Shown: positions 52,566 to 61,978 of the stretch, in pieces
Layout of the letters: each line of letters opens with the position of its first letter
Position numbering within the stretch: the first letter of the stretch is position 1
Assembly: GCF_026672425.1 (NCBI RefSeq)
Contig: NZ_JAPPRC010000004.1
Coordinates: 62,001 to 126,000 of the forward strand
From: Pannonibacter sp. SL95
GTDB taxonomy: Bacteria; Pseudomonadota; Alphaproteobacteria; Rhizobiales; Stappiaceae
DNA: 64,000 nt
Direction: 5' to 3'
The notes under the pieces: model-generated
What the model was told of the DNA's origin: nothing
Databases searched by the model: none
The model's input: only the letters and a program-made list of their open reading frames with translations
Translations under genes and position numbers: made by a program

Positions 52566-53987
52566 GTGGCCGAGCAAGGCACGGCAGGCCGTCAGGCAAC
52601 GACCACGGGACAGCAGCCGTCGCGGCTGGCTGGTCTTCTGGCCGTGGCGAACGACCAGCTCCGCCAACGCCTGGCCACTGGCGCCGGCCGCATGGCGCTG
52701 ACGGTGCTGGGCATCCGGATCGCCGGAGCAGGTCTGGCCTATCTGTCACAGGTGCTTCTGGCGCGCTGGATGGGGGCGGACGATTATGGCGTGTTCGCTG
52801 TGGTCTGGACCCTGGCTCTGGTGCTAGGCCTTCTGGCAAGCCTTGGCTTTTCTGCAAGTCCGGGCCGGTTCGTACCGACCTATCTTGCGGCCAACCAGAT
52901 GGACCGGCTGCGCGGCTTTCTCAGCGCCAGCAGGCTGCTTGCGCTGTTCACAGCCGGTCTTGCGACGCTGATCGGGCTCGAGATCCTGTGGTGGAGCCGC
53001 GCGGTCATTGACCCGGTCTATGTCTGGCCAGCGGCGATTGCCCTCCTGGCGGTGCCATTCTTTGCCTTGACCGGGGTGCAGGACGCGATCGCCCGCAGTC
53101 AGGACCTGCCCGCGCTGGGACTGCTGTCCAGTTTCATCTACCGGCCACTGTTGCTTCTGGCGCTGATCCTGCCGCTTGTGCTGGCCGGACAGCCCGTCAC
53201 GGCAGCGATTGCTGCGATCCTGGCCGTGGCGGCGCATTTTCTGACAACGGCGCACCAAGCCTGGCGTTTGCAGCGCCAGCTCAACGCCCGCGTTCCCGCC
53301 GGTCCGCATCGCTACGAGCTGAAGCTCTGGATCGGCGTGTCCCTGCCTTTGCTGATGGTCGAGGGGTTCCTGCAGCTGCTGAGTAGCGCAGATGTCATCA
53401 TGGTCAGCTTCTGGCAGCCACCGGAGCAGGTCGCCGTCTATTTCGCGGCCTCGAAAACCCTGGCGATGGTGCATTTCGTGCATTTCGCGGTCCGGTCTGC
53501 CTCGGCGCATCGCTTTGCGGGTCTTGCCGCTGGCCGGGACCAAACGCATTTGGCCGTCTACGCGCGACAGGCAAGCCGCTGGACCTTCTGGCCATCTCTG
53601 GCCGGTGGACTGGCCCTGCTGCTTCTGTCGCCGCTGCTGCTTGCGATGTTCGGACCACAGTTCGTTGAAGGCGTGCCCTTGATGGCGATCCTGCTGATCG
53701 GCGTCCTGGCCCGCGCCAGCATTGGCCCCGCGGACGCGCTGCTGGGCATGACCGGCCATCAGAAAAGCTGTGCCTTCGTCTATGCCGGTGTCTTCGCCGT
53801 GAATGTCGCCTTCAATGCCGCGCTCATCCCCGCCTACGGCCTTGTCGGCGCCGCTGTCGCCACGACGCTGGCGATGATCGCCGAAGCCATTGCGCTGGCG
53901 GTGGTCAGCCGCCGCAAACTCGGTTTCATTCCCTTCGCCCTCGTGCCGAACAAGCGGTCAGTGGTCAGCAAGGCGGGAGCACAATGA
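52566..53987 (+). CDS. Polysaccharide flippase-like membrane protein (Wzx/MurJ-MATE superfamily)
   Basis: A 473-residue membrane protein with about twelve or more hydrophobic segments, in the lipid-linked oligosaccharide flippase (MOP) superfamily. The N-terminal VLGIRIAGAGLAYLSQVLLARWMGADDYGVFAVVWTLALVLGLLASLGFSASPGRFVP is typical of Wzx. The substrate is probably a surface-polysaccharide repeat or glycolipid. A GTG start is used. Its stop overlaps the next gene (ATGA), giving a two-gene unit. No glycosyltransferases flank it. Confidence 0.85.
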   Translation: MAEQGTAGRQATTTGQQPSRLAGLLAVANDQLRQRLATGAGRMALTVLGIRIAGAGLAYLSQVLLARWMGADDYGVFAVVWTLALVLGLLASLGFSASPGRFVPTYLAANQMDRLRGFLSASRLLALFTAGLATLIGLEILWWSRAVIDPVYVWPAAIALLAVPFFALTGVQDAIARSQDLPALGLLSSFIYRPLLLLALILPLVLAGQPVTAAIAAILAVAAHFLTTAHQAWRLQRQLNARVPAGPHRYELKLWIGVSLPLLMVEGFLQLLSSADVIMVSFWQPPEQVAVYFAASKTLAMVHFVHFAVRSASAHRFAGLAAGRDQTHLAVYARQASRWTFWPSLAGGLALLLLSPLLLAMFGPQFVEGVPLMAILLIGVLARASIGPADALLGMTGHQKSCAFVYAGVFAVNVAFNAALIPAYGLVGAAVATTLAMIAEAIALAVVSRRKLGFIPFALVPNKRSVVSKAGAQ

Positions 53988-55090
53988 CCCTTGTTGGAAC
54001 CCTGAGGGCAATCAAGCCCGAGGCAGCCTGGGACCGCCTGTTTGACGCGGCGACGGAGCCCAACCCTTTCTTTGGCCCAGGCTTCCTCCTGCCCTACAGC
54101 AGCAATATGGTGCCGGGCCGGCTTGCGCTTGCCGTTGTCGAAGATGCCGCGACCGGGCAGTGGTTGATGGCAGCGCCCGTCGGACGGAAGCGCGCGGGGT
54201 TCCTTGTACCAACAACGACCCTCTGGGCCAGTGAATATGGCCCACTCGGCACGCCGCTCATTCATCCGGATTGCCCGTCGGAAGCTGTCCCGGTGTTTCT
54301 TCGCGCGGCAAGCTCGATCGTGACCCTGCCGGGAGCCAGCAGGCTCGACATCCCCTATCTGCCGCTGACCGGACACGCCGCAGCTCTGCTGCGGGCCGAA
54401 GCCAAGGGCTGGGCGATTGCAGAGGACGGCACTGCCGCCCGCGCTGCGCACTCTGGAGGCGTAGAGGGCGCGGCCCAGCTCGCCGAGGCCTGGACACCCA
54501 AGCGGCGCAAGGAGTTTGACCGGCTGGCCCGGCGGCTGGCCGAACTGGGTGATGTCATCGAGGAGAGCCATCGCGGGCCTGATACGCTGGACGCGTTCGA
54601 GGCGTTTCTCCGGCTGGAGGCCTCCGGCTGGAAGGGACAAGGCGGGACGGCGCTTCTCTCGACCGAGCAGACGGCTAACTTCTCAAGAAGCTTCATCGCC
54701 GCCATGGCGGCTCAGGACCGGCTGCGCATCGACCTGATCCGGTTCAAAGGGGACGCGATCGCGGCGCTCGTGCTGGTCGAGCATCAGGGACGCAGCCACG
54801 CCTGGAAGATCGCCTTTGACGAGACACTGGCGCGGTTCTCGCCGGGACAGCGCGTCACCCTGCAGGCCCTGCGCACAAACATCGGGGACCCGCGCCTGAC
54901 CGCCGGCGGTGATTCCCTGGCCGTACCCGGTCATCCGATGATCGAGCCGCTCTGGCGCGGACGCATGGCCTACACGACGCTGCGGCTGAGCCACGGCCCG
55001 TTTGCCGCACCACTTGGCGCGCTGCAGGGGATGGACCGGATGGCATATGCCAGTGCCAAGCGGCTGTACCATCGACTGAGGCGGCGTTAG
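53984..55090 (+). CDS. GNAT/FemAB-like acetyltransferase (BioF2-like domain)
   Basis: A 368-residue protein with a central acetyltransferase domain of the BioF2-like/FemAB type seen in surface-polysaccharide and cellulose clusters. Segments AWTPKRRKEFDRLARRLAELGDV, FEAFLRLEASGWKGQGGTALLS and RLRIDLIRFKGDAIAALVLVEHQGRSHAWKIAFDE show the family pattern. The N-terminal region NPFFGPGFLLPYSS is also characteristic. It overlaps the flippase stop by four bases and likely acylates its cargo or a carrier. Its 3' end overlaps the convergent acyl-CoA synthetase by four bases. Confidence 0.8.
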   Translation: MTLVGTLRAIKPEAAWDRLFDAATEPNPFFGPGFLLPYSSNMVPGRLALAVVEDAATGQWLMAAPVGRKRAGFLVPTTTLWASEYGPLGTPLIHPDCPSEAVPVFLRAASSIVTLPGASRLDIPYLPLTGHAAALLRAEAKGWAIAEDGTAARAAHSGGVEGAAQLAEAWTPKRRKEFDRLARRLAELGDVIEESHRGPDTLDAFEAFLRLEASGWKGQGGTALLSTEQTANFSRSFIAAMAAQDRLRIDLIRFKGDAIAALVLVEHQGRSHAWKIAFDETLARFSPGQRVTLQALRTNIGDPRLTAGGDSLAVPGHPMIEPLWRGRMAYTTLRLSHGPFAAPLGALQGMDRMAYASAKRLYHRLRRR

Positions 55091-56724
55091 GTCGCCTGGC
55101 CTTCGGCCTTCGCCCGGTCCCGCAGTTCGCGTCGGATGATCTTGCCGGTGGTTGTCATCGGCAACTCCGCAAGAAAGTCGATTTCGCGCGGATATTCATG
55201 GGCCGACAGTCGGGTGCGGACATGGGCACGGATCTCCTGTGCCAGGGCATCGCTCGCTGTGAAGCCGTCCGCCAGAACCACGTAAGCCTTGACGATTTCA
55301 GTCCGCAGCTTGTCCGGCTTGCCGATGGCGGCGGCCAGCTTCACCGCGGGATGGGTGAGCAGGCAATCCTCGATCTCGCCCGGCCCGATGCGATAGCTGG
55401 CCGAGGTGATCACGTCATCGTCGCGGCCGATGAACTCGACATAGCCGTCGTCGTCCATCACACCCTGGTCACCGGTGGTCATCCAGTCACCTATGAATTT
55501 TTCTGCGGTCGCATCCGGCTTGTTCCAGTACTCCAGGAACATGACCGGGTCCGGCCGCCGAACGGCGATCTGCCCCTGGGTGCCACGCGGCAACACAATG
55601 CCGTCGGGTCCGATGATCGCAACCTCATGCCCGGGAATGGCGCGCCCGATGGCGCCCGCGCGCGAGACGCCTAGACCGGCACAGGAGCCGAGGACGGCGT
55701 TGCACTCTGTCTGGCCGTAGAACTCGTTCACCGGCAGGCCCAGTTCGGCCCGGGTCCACTCGAAGGCCTCGCGGCCGAGCGCCTCGCCGGCCGAGCCGAT
55801 GCTGCGCAGCTTGAGGTCAAAGCGCCGTGCCGGATGTTCGACCGCGCGCATCATCTTCAAAGCGGTGGGCGGCACGAACACGTTGCGCACGCCCTGCGAG
55901 GCGATCAGGTGGAACGCCTGTTCCGGATCAAACTTCTGCGCCGAGAAGGCAATGACCGGCACGCCCTGATGCAGCGAGGGAAACAAGGCATTGAGCAAGC
56001 CGCCCGCCCAGGCCCAGTCCGCAGGCGTCCACAGCAGATCACCCGGCTGGCCGAGAAATTCCTGCGACAGTTCGATGCCCGGCAGATGCCCCAGCAGCAC
56101 CCGGTGGCCATGCAACACGCCCTTCGGCTGGCCGGTGGTGCCAGAGGTGTAGATCATCAGCGCGGGATCGTTGAGCCCGGTATCACGGCATGTGAAGCGG
56201 TCGCTTGCCTTCTGCATCAGGTCAGCAAACCCTAGCGCTCCCTCGCCCGGCCCGTCGATGCTGACAACTTCGGCCAGTTGCGGCAGGTCCGCGCGCAAGG
56301 GCGCGACCTTGGCAAGGCCGGCGGCATTGGTCACCAGCGCCCGCGCACCGGAATCGGTCAGCCGGTAGCGCAACGCATCCGACCCGAACAGCGCGGCCAG
56401 TGGCACGGCGATGGCGCCAAGCTTGTAGACGGCCAGATGGACGATTGCCGTCTCAGGCGCCTGGGGCAGCAACAGGGCCACCCGGTCGCCCGGCTTTATG
56501 CCCAGTGCGGAAAGCGCGTTGGCAAACCGGTTCGAGGCAGCAGCAAGCGCGGCGTAACTCCAGTCATGATGGCTGCCATTGGCAGACACGTGACGGATCG
56601 CGAGCCGGTCGGGCTCCCGCGCTGCCCAGTCATCACAGACCGATCGGGCGATGTTATAGCGCTGCGGCAGGGTCCACGCGAACCCTGCGCTAAGGCTGTC
56701 AAAGTCTGCCGCCCGGCTGAGCAT
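55087..56724 (-). CDS. Acyl-CoA synthetase (AMP-forming)
   Basis: A 545-residue adenylate-forming enzyme that activates a carboxylate to acyl-CoA. The AMP-binding motif YTSGTTGQPKG and the segments WTPADWAWAGGL, IGSAGEALGRE, EFYGQTECN and WMTTGDQGVMDDDGYVEFIGRDDDVI are clear; the C-terminal Lys is in TTTGKIIRREL. The GDLLWTPADWAW form suggests a medium-chain or acetyl-CoA-synthetase-like branch, but the substrate is not determinable. It ends four bases inside the GNAT-like gene. The start is ATG 56724. Confidence 0.93.
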   Translation of the reverse strand: MLSRAADFDSLSAGFAWTLPQRYNIARSVCDDWAAREPDRLAIRHVSANGSHHDWSYAALAAASNRFANALSALGIKPGDRVALLLPQAPETAIVHLAVYKLGAIAVPLAALFGSDALRYRLTDSGARALVTNAAGLAKVAPLRADLPQLAEVVSIDGPGEGALGFADLMQKASDRFTCRDTGLNDPALMIYTSGTTGQPKGVLHGHRVLLGHLPGIELSQEFLGQPGDLLWTPADWAWAGGLLNALFPSLHQGVPVIAFSAQKFDPEQAFHLIASQGVRNVFVPPTALKMMRAVEHPARRFDLKLRSIGSAGEALGREAFEWTRAELGLPVNEFYGQTECNAVLGSCAGLGVSRAGAIGRAIPGHEVAIIGPDGIVLPRGTQGQIAVRRPDPVMFLEYWNKPDATAEKFIGDWMTTGDQGVMDDDGYVEFIGRDDDVITSASYRIGPGEIEDCLLTHPAVKLAAAIGKPDKLRTEIVKAYVVLADGFTASDALAQEIRAHVRTRLSAHEYPREIDFLAELPMTTTGKIIRRELRDRAKAEGQAT

Positions 56725-56794
56725 CGCTGGACCCTTTCACCGTTTTCAAGGTGGCAGAGCCTAATCAGCCGCGTGCTGCAGCGCAATAGACGGC

Positions 56795-56818
56795 AAAATT
56801 CCCGGCTGAACCCGGGAA
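56795..56818 (-). terminator. Rho-independent terminator of tspO-like gene
   Basis: On the minus strand TTCCCGG-6 nt-CCGGGAA is followed by TTTT, just past the tspO-like stop and before the acyl-CoA synthetase start. Confidence 0.75.
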
Positions 56819-56823
56819 ATTTC

Positions 56824-57282
56824 TCAGTTCAGCGCAACAAGGCTGGCATTCAGGGCCGAGGCGTAACCGACCCAGAGGGCATAGGGCACAAAAAGCCCGG
56901 CAGCGACACGATCCTGCGGCCAGCTCACCCAGATGAACAGAAGGATCGTTGCCAGCAAGGCCAGGATGATGCCGAGACCGAAGTCGAGCCGATGCAGGGT
57001 AAAGACCACAGGGCTCCAGGCGAAATTCAGCACCAGCTGCAAGGCCCAGAGCCGGAACGGCGCGCGCGTCGCACCGAGCGCAAGGCTGCGCCAGCCCGCT
57101 ACGGCAATCGCCACATAAAGCACCGTCCAGACCGGCGGGAACAACCAGTTGGGCGGCGTGAAGCCAGGCTTCTGAAGGCTGGCATACCAGTCACCGGGAA
57201 GGTTGGTTGCCCCGATGAACAAACCGCCGCCTACGACGACGACCAGCAGCACACCGAGTGCGAGGAAGGAGGAACGCGACAT
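56824..57282 (-). CDS. tspO: TspO/MBR-family membrane protein
   Basis: A 152-residue tryptophan-rich membrane protein with five helices. Family sequence: FIGATNLPGDWYASLQKPGFTPPNWLFPPVWTVLYVAIAVAGWRSL, FRLWALQLVLNFAWSPVVFTLHRLDFGLGIILALL and LFVPYALWVGYASALNASLVALN. TspO binds porphyrins and heme intermediates and in Rhodobacter modulates photopigment gene expression. The ATG at 57282 gives the expected length; the frame is open to 57324. Confidence 0.94.
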   Translation of the reverse strand: MSRSSFLALGVLLVVVVGGGLFIGATNLPGDWYASLQKPGFTPPNWLFPPVWTVLYVAIAVAGWRSLALGATRAPFRLWALQLVLNFAWSPVVFTLHRLDFGLGIILALLATILLFIWVSWPQDRVAAGLFVPYALWVGYASALNASLVALN

Positions 57283-57395
57283 CCATGTCTCCAGCAAGAC
57301 GTGTACGGCTGAAGCCGCCACCAAGTGATGCCGGCGCCCTCACGCCAGCGGATCCGCGTCCCTTGTCCCGGCCCGTCACATGACGGACGGCGGGG

Positions 57396-58223
57396 TCAGT
57401 CCTCGAGCTTTTCGGCCATGACGCCGATGGTCTTCACATAGACCTCGGCCTTGTTCCATTCACGCAGCACAGCCTCATTGGCGCTGCCCGGACCCCAAGG
57501 CTGACCGGCGCGCCAGCCCTTCTGCTTCAGATAGTTTGCCGTTGAGGCCAGGACATCGGGAACAGACCGGATCAGATCGCGCTTGCCATCGCCGTCATAG
57601 TCGACGGCATAGTTGACATAGGAGCTGGGCAGGAACTGGGTCTGCCCCAGTTCGCCGGCCCAGGCACCGCGCATGTCTTCGGGGGCCTTGTCGCCATTTT
57701 CGATGATCTTCAGCGCCGCAACCAGTTCGCGGGTGAAGAACGCGCTGCGGCGGCAATCATAGGACAGCGTTGCGAGCGAACGTACGACCTGCATCTTGCC
57801 GGAGCCGGAGCCATACCCTGTCTCAAGGCCCCAGATCGCAAGGATGATCTGCGGCGGCACGCCGTAGTCGCGTTCGATCCGCGAGAACAAACCACCGTAT
57901 TGTGCCCAAAGCGTCTGGCCGCGCTTGATCAGCGCGTTGTTGACGCGGCGCTTGTAGAATTCATCGAAGCTCAGCTTGAACGATTTCTGGCCGCGGTCGA
58001 GCTTGATGACCTGCGCATCGTAGGTGACCCCGGTCAGGGCGGATGCAACCGTGTAGGAGCTGAGGCCATGAGCCGAAACCGCCTCCTGCTTGAAGTCCTC
58101 CAGCCAGGCATTGAACCCGCTTGAATCGCTGCCGCATTTGGCTGCGGCCATTGCCGCCGTCGCGGCAAATGTCACCGCGGAAAAACATGCAACAGCAGTG
58201 AACGAGCGCAGAGCCTTGCGCAT
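57396..58223 (-). CDS. Lytic murein transglycosylase (MltB-type)
   Basis: A 275-residue exported peptidoglycan-cleaving enzyme. It has a signal peptide (AVACFSAVTFAATAAMAAAK), then the MltB-like (SLT_2) domain with catalytic Glu134 in IWGLETGYGSGSGKMQVVRSLATL, and GAWAGELGQTQFLPSSYVNYAVDYDGDGKRDLIRSVPDVLASTANYLKQKGW. There is no C-terminal peptidoglycan-binding domain, so this is the short form. The ATG at 58223 starts the signal; a longer open frame to 58493 is unconserved. Confidence 0.93.
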   Translation of the reverse strand: MRKALRSFTAVACFSAVTFAATAAMAAAKCGSDSSGFNAWLEDFKQEAVSAHGLSSYTVASALTGVTYDAQVIKLDRGQKSFKLSFDEFYKRRVNNALIKRGQTLWAQYGGLFSRIERDYGVPPQIILAIWGLETGYGSGSGKMQVVRSLATLSYDCRRSAFFTRELVAALKIIENGDKAPEDMRGAWAGELGQTQFLPSSYVNYAVDYDGDGKRDLIRSVPDVLASTANYLKQKGWRAGQPWGPGSANEAVLREWNKAEVYVKTIGVMAEKLED

Positions 58224-58470
58224 GGAACCAGCCTCCAGACCGGGGAATCGCCACCTGGGCGACCGGAAAAACAATGTCGCGACTTCAAACGCCGGAAAGC
58301 GGCACTCATATGGCAACGCCGGCAGATTATGGCGCATTTGCGAATGATTTACCCTGCTGGCAAACAAAAAGCAGACCGCAAGCCTTCTGCAACCAGTTGA
58401 ACGCACAGTGAGGGGCATCAACCCGCGCACATCCAGGGTGTGCGGCGGACGGACGGCACGGGAGGAAGGC

Positions 58471-58773
58471 ATGCGCGAAACTGAACCGCACATCCAGACA
58501 GACTTCGAGCTGGAACGCTACATCATCGAACACCGCGATCCTCGGGACAACACGCCCGGCACCGCGCCGCATCCCGGCATGCTGGCGATGCACTACCTGT
58601 TCACAGACGGACACCTGAGTTCCTGCGGTTTTTCCGCCGAAGCCGGGCAGCCGGCCATGCTGTCGATGGACCAGCTGGCTGACATCCAGGCCGGTGCGCT
58701 GCGTGCGACCCTGACTGCAATGCGCGGCGCCCAGCGCGATGCGCAGGACAGCAAGATCGTGCAGGCAAGCTGA
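58471..58773 (+). CDS. Hypothetical small protein
   Basis: An unrecognised 100-residue soluble protein with no signal or membrane segment. It starts MRETEPHIQTDFELERYIIEHRDPRDNTPG and has MLAMHYLFTDGHLSSCGFSAEAGQPAMLSMDQLADIQAGALRATLTAMRGAQ. An excellent ribosome site, GGAGGAAGG, lies immediately before the ATG at 58471, which decides the start. It precedes sppA by 168 bases in the same direction; a link is not evident. Confidence 0.6.
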   Translation: MRETEPHIQTDFELERYIIEHRDPRDNTPGTAPHPGMLAMHYLFTDGHLSSCGFSAEAGQPAMLSMDQLADIQAGALRATLTAMRGAQRDAQDSKIVQAS

Positions 58774-58941
58774 GCCCGAAGATCTGCACCGGGGAGCGCC
58801 TGAACGGACCGTGCAACCCGGTGCGGAGCTTGCCGGCGACTATGCCGCAGGCACGTTCGATCGGATTTGGCCTTTTCAAGGGTGTCCTGGCTGTGTAGCC
58901 ATGAGGCTGACGAGGATCAGACCTCATGGAGAGATCCCAGC

Positions 58942-59946
58942 ATGTCCCTGGATGCCGATGCCATTGTTGACCGTCGCCGCCTGCGCCGGAAGTTGACGTT
59001 CTGGCGGATCGCCGCCTTCGTGATCCTCGCCGTCGCGCTTGGCGCGGCTATTCTGGCCGTAACAGGCCTGAACGCGCCCTCGCGGCGCTCGGCCCACATT
59101 GCCCGCATTTCAGTCGAGGGTGTCATCCTCGATGACCGGCAGCAGCTGAAGATGATCCGGGACATCTCGGAATCGACGGCTGTGAAGGGCGTGATCCTGT
59201 CGATCAACTCTCCCGGTGGCAGCACCACGGGCGGCGAAGCCCTGTATGAAGCGCTGTCAGAACTGGCCAAGAAGAAGCCACTCGTGGCCGAAATCCGCAC
59301 TGTTGGAACCTCGGCAGGATACATGATCGCGCTCGCCAGTGACCATGTGGTGGCGCGTTACAATTCGATCACCGGCTCTATTGGCGTGCTGTTCCAGTAT
59401 GGCAACATCGAAAAGCTGCTGACCACACTTGGCGTCGAGATGGACGCGGTGAAAAGCTCGCCGCTGAAGGCCGAACCCGATTTCTACTCCACCACCAGCC
59501 CGGAAGCCCGGCAGGTGCTGGAGACGCTCGTTGGCGACAGCTATGACTGGTTCGTCCGCCTTGTCGCCGAGCGCCGCAAGCTGGACGAGCCGCGCGCCCG
59601 CGAACTGGCCAATGGCGCGATCCTGAGCGGATACCGCGCAAAGGAGGCCGGCCTGATCGATGCCATCGGCGGCGAAGACACTGCCATCGCCTGGCTGCGC
59701 ACGGAAAAGGGCGTCGCCGCCGACCTGCCCGTGGTGACGTGGAAGGTACCGGCCGAGCAGGAAAACCTGCCGTTCTCCATGCAGATCGGGCGCAGCCTGG
59801 GAGAAGGTGCCGCCAGCACCCTCCTGAACCACCTCAGCAACGCAAAAGGATTGATTTCCCCGAGCCTTACGCTTGACGGACTGGTCTCCGTTTGGCACGC
59901 TCCCAACGCGGCCGAGACAGAAGCAAGACGAGGGGGCGGGGAATGA
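58942..59946 (+). CDS. sppA: Signal peptide peptidase SppA
   Basis: Membrane-bound protease that degrades signal peptides after cleavage. The 334-residue protein is the short, single-domain type with one N-terminal membrane helix (residues 21-43), catalytic Ser124 in VGTSAGYM and Lys176 in SSPLKAEPD, 52 residues apart as in the Bacillus enzyme, and the [14 protein letters not shown] loop. The start ATG 58942 is preferred to the longer frame. The stop overlaps the ihfB start (ATGA). Confidence 0.93.
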   Translation: MSLDADAIVDRRRLRRKLTFWRIAAFVILAVALGAAILAVTGLNAPSRRSAHIARISVEGVILDDRQQLKMIRDISESTAVKGVILSINSPGGSTTGGEALYEALSELAKKKPLVAEIRTVGTSAGYMIALASDHVVARYNSITGSIGVLFQYGNIEKLLTTLGVEMDAVKSSPLKAEPDFYSTTSPEARQVLETLVGDSYDWFVRLVAERRKLDEPRARELANGAILSGYRAKEAGLIDAIGGEDTAIAWLRTEKGVAADLPVVTWKVPAEQENLPFSMQIGRSLGEGAASTLLNHLSNAKGLISPSLTLDGLVSVWHAPNAAETEARRGGGE

Positions 59947-60251
59947 TCAAGTCCGAACTGGTTCAGCGCATCGCCGAACAGAACCCGCATCTCTACCAGC
60001 GGGACGTCGAGAACATCGTCAACGCCATCCTCGATGAAGTGACTGAAGCCCTGATGCGCGGTGATCGCGTTGAATTGCGCGGCTTCGGCGCCTTTTCCGT
60101 CAAGAACCGCCCGGCTCGTGTCGGCCGCAACCCGCGCACCGGCCAGAAGGTTGACGTGGATGAAAAATACGTGCCCTTCTTCAAGACGGGCAAGGAAATG
60201 CGGGAACGCCTGAACGACGGCGTTGACCACGGCGAAGACGACGACGACTGA
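59943..60251 (+). CDS. ihfB: Integration host factor subunit beta
   Basis: DNA-bending nucleoid protein, the beta partner of IhfA. The 102-residue protein has [37 protein letters not shown], the DNA-arm signature [29 protein letters not shown] with the intercalating Pro, and an acidic C-terminal tail. It overlaps sppA by four bases and is followed by a LapA-like gene after 32 bases, the common sppA-ihfB-lapA order of alphaproteobacteria. Confidence 0.96.
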   Translation: MIKSELVQRIAEQNPHLYQRDVENIVNAILDEVTEALMRGDRVELRGFGAFSVKNRPARVGRNPRTGQKVDVDEKYVPFFKTGKEMRERLNDGVDHGEDDDD

Positions 60252-60283
60252 TCGTTCGTCTTCAAGCGAAAGGCGTCAGATTA

Positions 60284-60649
60284 GTGACACGGTTCCTGAA
60301 GAACATCATCCTGTTCGTCATTGCGCTCGTGCTGTTGCCGCTGTCTGTTGCCAACCGCCACGGCGTCAATATTTCGCTCAATCCATTTGATCCGCAGGAT
60401 CCGCGCCTCACCATCACCGATGTGCCGCTGTTCTGGGTGATGTTCTGCGCCATTCTCGCTGGCATCGCCATTGGCGGGCTCGGTGCCTGGGCCAAGCAGG
60501 GCAAATGGCGCCGGGAAGCGCGCGTGAAGCGCAATGAAGCCGACAAATGGCACCGCGAGGCCGACCAGCTGCGGGCAGCCGTTGCCGACCAGGCAGCCAG
60601 CAATGGCCCGGCGCTGCCCGCCCCGGGCAAGGACAGCCGCGCCGCCTGA
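60284..60649 (+). CDS. LapA/DUF1049 family membrane protein
   Basis: A 121-residue protein with two membrane helices (about residues 5-25 and 48-70, LFWVMFCAILAGIAIGGLGAWAKQ) and a basic, helical cytoplasmic tail. It matches the LapA/DUF1049 family; in E. coli LapA works with LapB in lipopolysaccharide regulation. The start is GTG 60284, 32 bases after ihfB, so it is read as part of the same operon. Confidence 0.85.
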   Translation: MTRFLKNIILFVIALVLLPLSVANRHGVNISLNPFDPQDPRLTITDVPLFWVMFCAILAGIAIGGLGAWAKQGKWRREARVKRNEADKWHREADQLRAAVADQAASNGPALPAPGKDSRAA

Positions 60650-60683
60650 AACAGGCAAGACGCGACGTCTTTATCTTGCAAGG

Positions 60684-61079
60684 TCAGCTGCCGGTTTGTT
60701 CGCTGCCGGCTTCCGGGGTAATCCAGCCAAGCACTGCGCCTGACGGATCACGGACAATCGCAAGGCGTCCGGCACCTGGCGCGTCAAAGGGCGGACGGAT
60801 CAGATCAGCCCCGGCCTTCACCGCCTGCCTCACGCGTGCATCGACATCGTCCACCGCCAGGTAGGAGAACCAGTGCTCCGGCAGGCCATCAAAGTCCGGG
60901 CTGGTCATGGTGAAAATGCCGGCGACAGGGCAGCCATCCATCATGGCGACCCAGTAGACGCCTTCTTCCATTGGCATATCCGAGAACGTCCATCCGAGAG
61001 TTGCGCCATAGAAGGCCCGCGCGAGGTCCGGATCGCGGGTGTTCAGCTCGTTCCAGTGAAAATGCCCGTGCTTTGTCAT
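60684..61079 (-). CDS. VOC-family (glyoxalase-like) protein
   Basis: A 131-residue protein of the vicinal-oxygen-chelate fold, with HGHFHWNELNTRDPDLARAFYGATLGWTFSDMPMEEGVYWVAMMDGCPVAGIFTM and HWFSYLAVDDVDARVRQAVKAGADLIRPPFDAPGAGRLAIVRDPSGAVLGW. A metal-dependent role is likely but the substrate is unknown. The ATG at 61079 begins the conserved domain; the frame is open upstream without homology. It is convergent with the LapA-like gene. Confidence 0.85.
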   Translation of the reverse strand: MTKHGHFHWNELNTRDPDLARAFYGATLGWTFSDMPMEEGVYWVAMMDGCPVAGIFTMTSPDFDGLPEHWFSYLAVDDVDARVRQAVKAGADLIRPPFDAPGAGRLAIVRDPSGAVLGWITPEAGSEQTGS

Positions 61080-61188
61080 GCTGTCCCTCGCGGCTGTCGA
61101 CGCCAAACGGCTGGTCTGACAATGGCAGCATGGTCCCGTGAAATCTACGGACCAGCATCCAACCTTTGCGCGGTCGGACGCGGCAAGG

Positions 61189-61842
61189 TCACTTGCGGGA
61201 CGCCGGCGGACGATAACCTGGCAAAGTCCAGCCGCGTGCAATGGCCCCCGCGCGAAGGACGAAAGCTGCCGCCGCGCCGAGGAGCGCCGCTGGCCAGAGC
61301 GCGAGACCGACGACTGTAAGGACGACAAAGACCGTCGACCCGATCACTGCTGCCGAGATATACAGCTCCGGCTTCACGATTGCAGAAGGATCTCCGACAA
61401 CGACGTCGCGCAGGACACCGCCGAAGGTCGCTGTCAGCACCCCCATCAGGACAGCCACGACTGGCATGTCCGAGACGGACAGCGCTTTCGCCGACCCCAT
61501 CACGCAATAGGCAGCCAGACCGACCGCGTCCGCCCAGCGCAGGGGCTTGCCCCAGCCTTCCACCACATGCGCCCCGAACCACATCAGCACGCTGACACAG
61601 AGACAGACGAGCAGATAGCCTTCCGACTTCGTCCAGAACACCGGAACGCCAAGGAGAAGATCGCGCAAGGTGCCGCCGCCGATGCCGGTCATCGTGGCGA
61701 AGAACAGGAACGCGATGAGATCCATGTTTTTGCGCGAGGCAACAATGGCGCCCGTGACGGCGAACACGGCGACGCCGAGATAATCCAGCACCCGCAGGAA
61801 ATTCAGCAGGGGGTCGATCGGCAGGTCCAGAGTCAGATCCAT
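61189..61842 (-). CDS. TRIC-type cation channel family protein (UPF0126/YicG)
   Basis: A 217-residue membrane protein with about seven hydrophobic segments arranged as two repeats. Each repeat holds the family glycine motif: TGIGGGTLRDLLLGVPVFWTKSEGYLL and TATFGGVLRDVVVGDPSAIVKPELYISAA. Prokaryotic members form trimeric K+ channels; some YicG-like members may carry glycine. The ATG at 61842 begins the conserved region. It is upstream of the VOC gene on the minus strand by 110 bases. Confidence 0.9.
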   Translation of the reverse strand: MDLTLDLPIDPLLNFLRVLDYLGVAVFAVTGAIVASRKNMDLIAFLFFATMTGIGGGTLRDLLLGVPVFWTKSEGYLLVCLCVSVLMWFGAHVVEGWGKPLRWADAVGLAAYCVMGSAKALSVSDMPVVAVLMGVLTATFGGVLRDVVVGDPSAIVKPELYISAAVIGSTVFVVLTVVGLALWPAALLGAAAAFVLRAGAIARGWTLPGYRPPASRK

Positions 61843-61926
61843 GGGCACTCTCGATTTGGCGCGGCCGGATGGGCCGGACGGTAGCACAGCAGCGCCGCGC
61901 TGTCCGGGCACCTGAAACAAACAAAA

Positions 61927-61956
61927 ATCCCGGCGCGATCATCGTCGCGCCGGGAT
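61927..61956 (-). terminator. Rho-independent terminator of argG
   Basis: A perfect 12-bp stem ATCCCGGCGCGA / TCGCGCCGGGAT with a 6-base loop. On the minus strand it continues into TTTTTG, giving an ideal terminator 22 bases after argG. Confidence 0.9.
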
Positions 61957-61978
61957 CGTGTCAGACAAAGTCGGGCGA

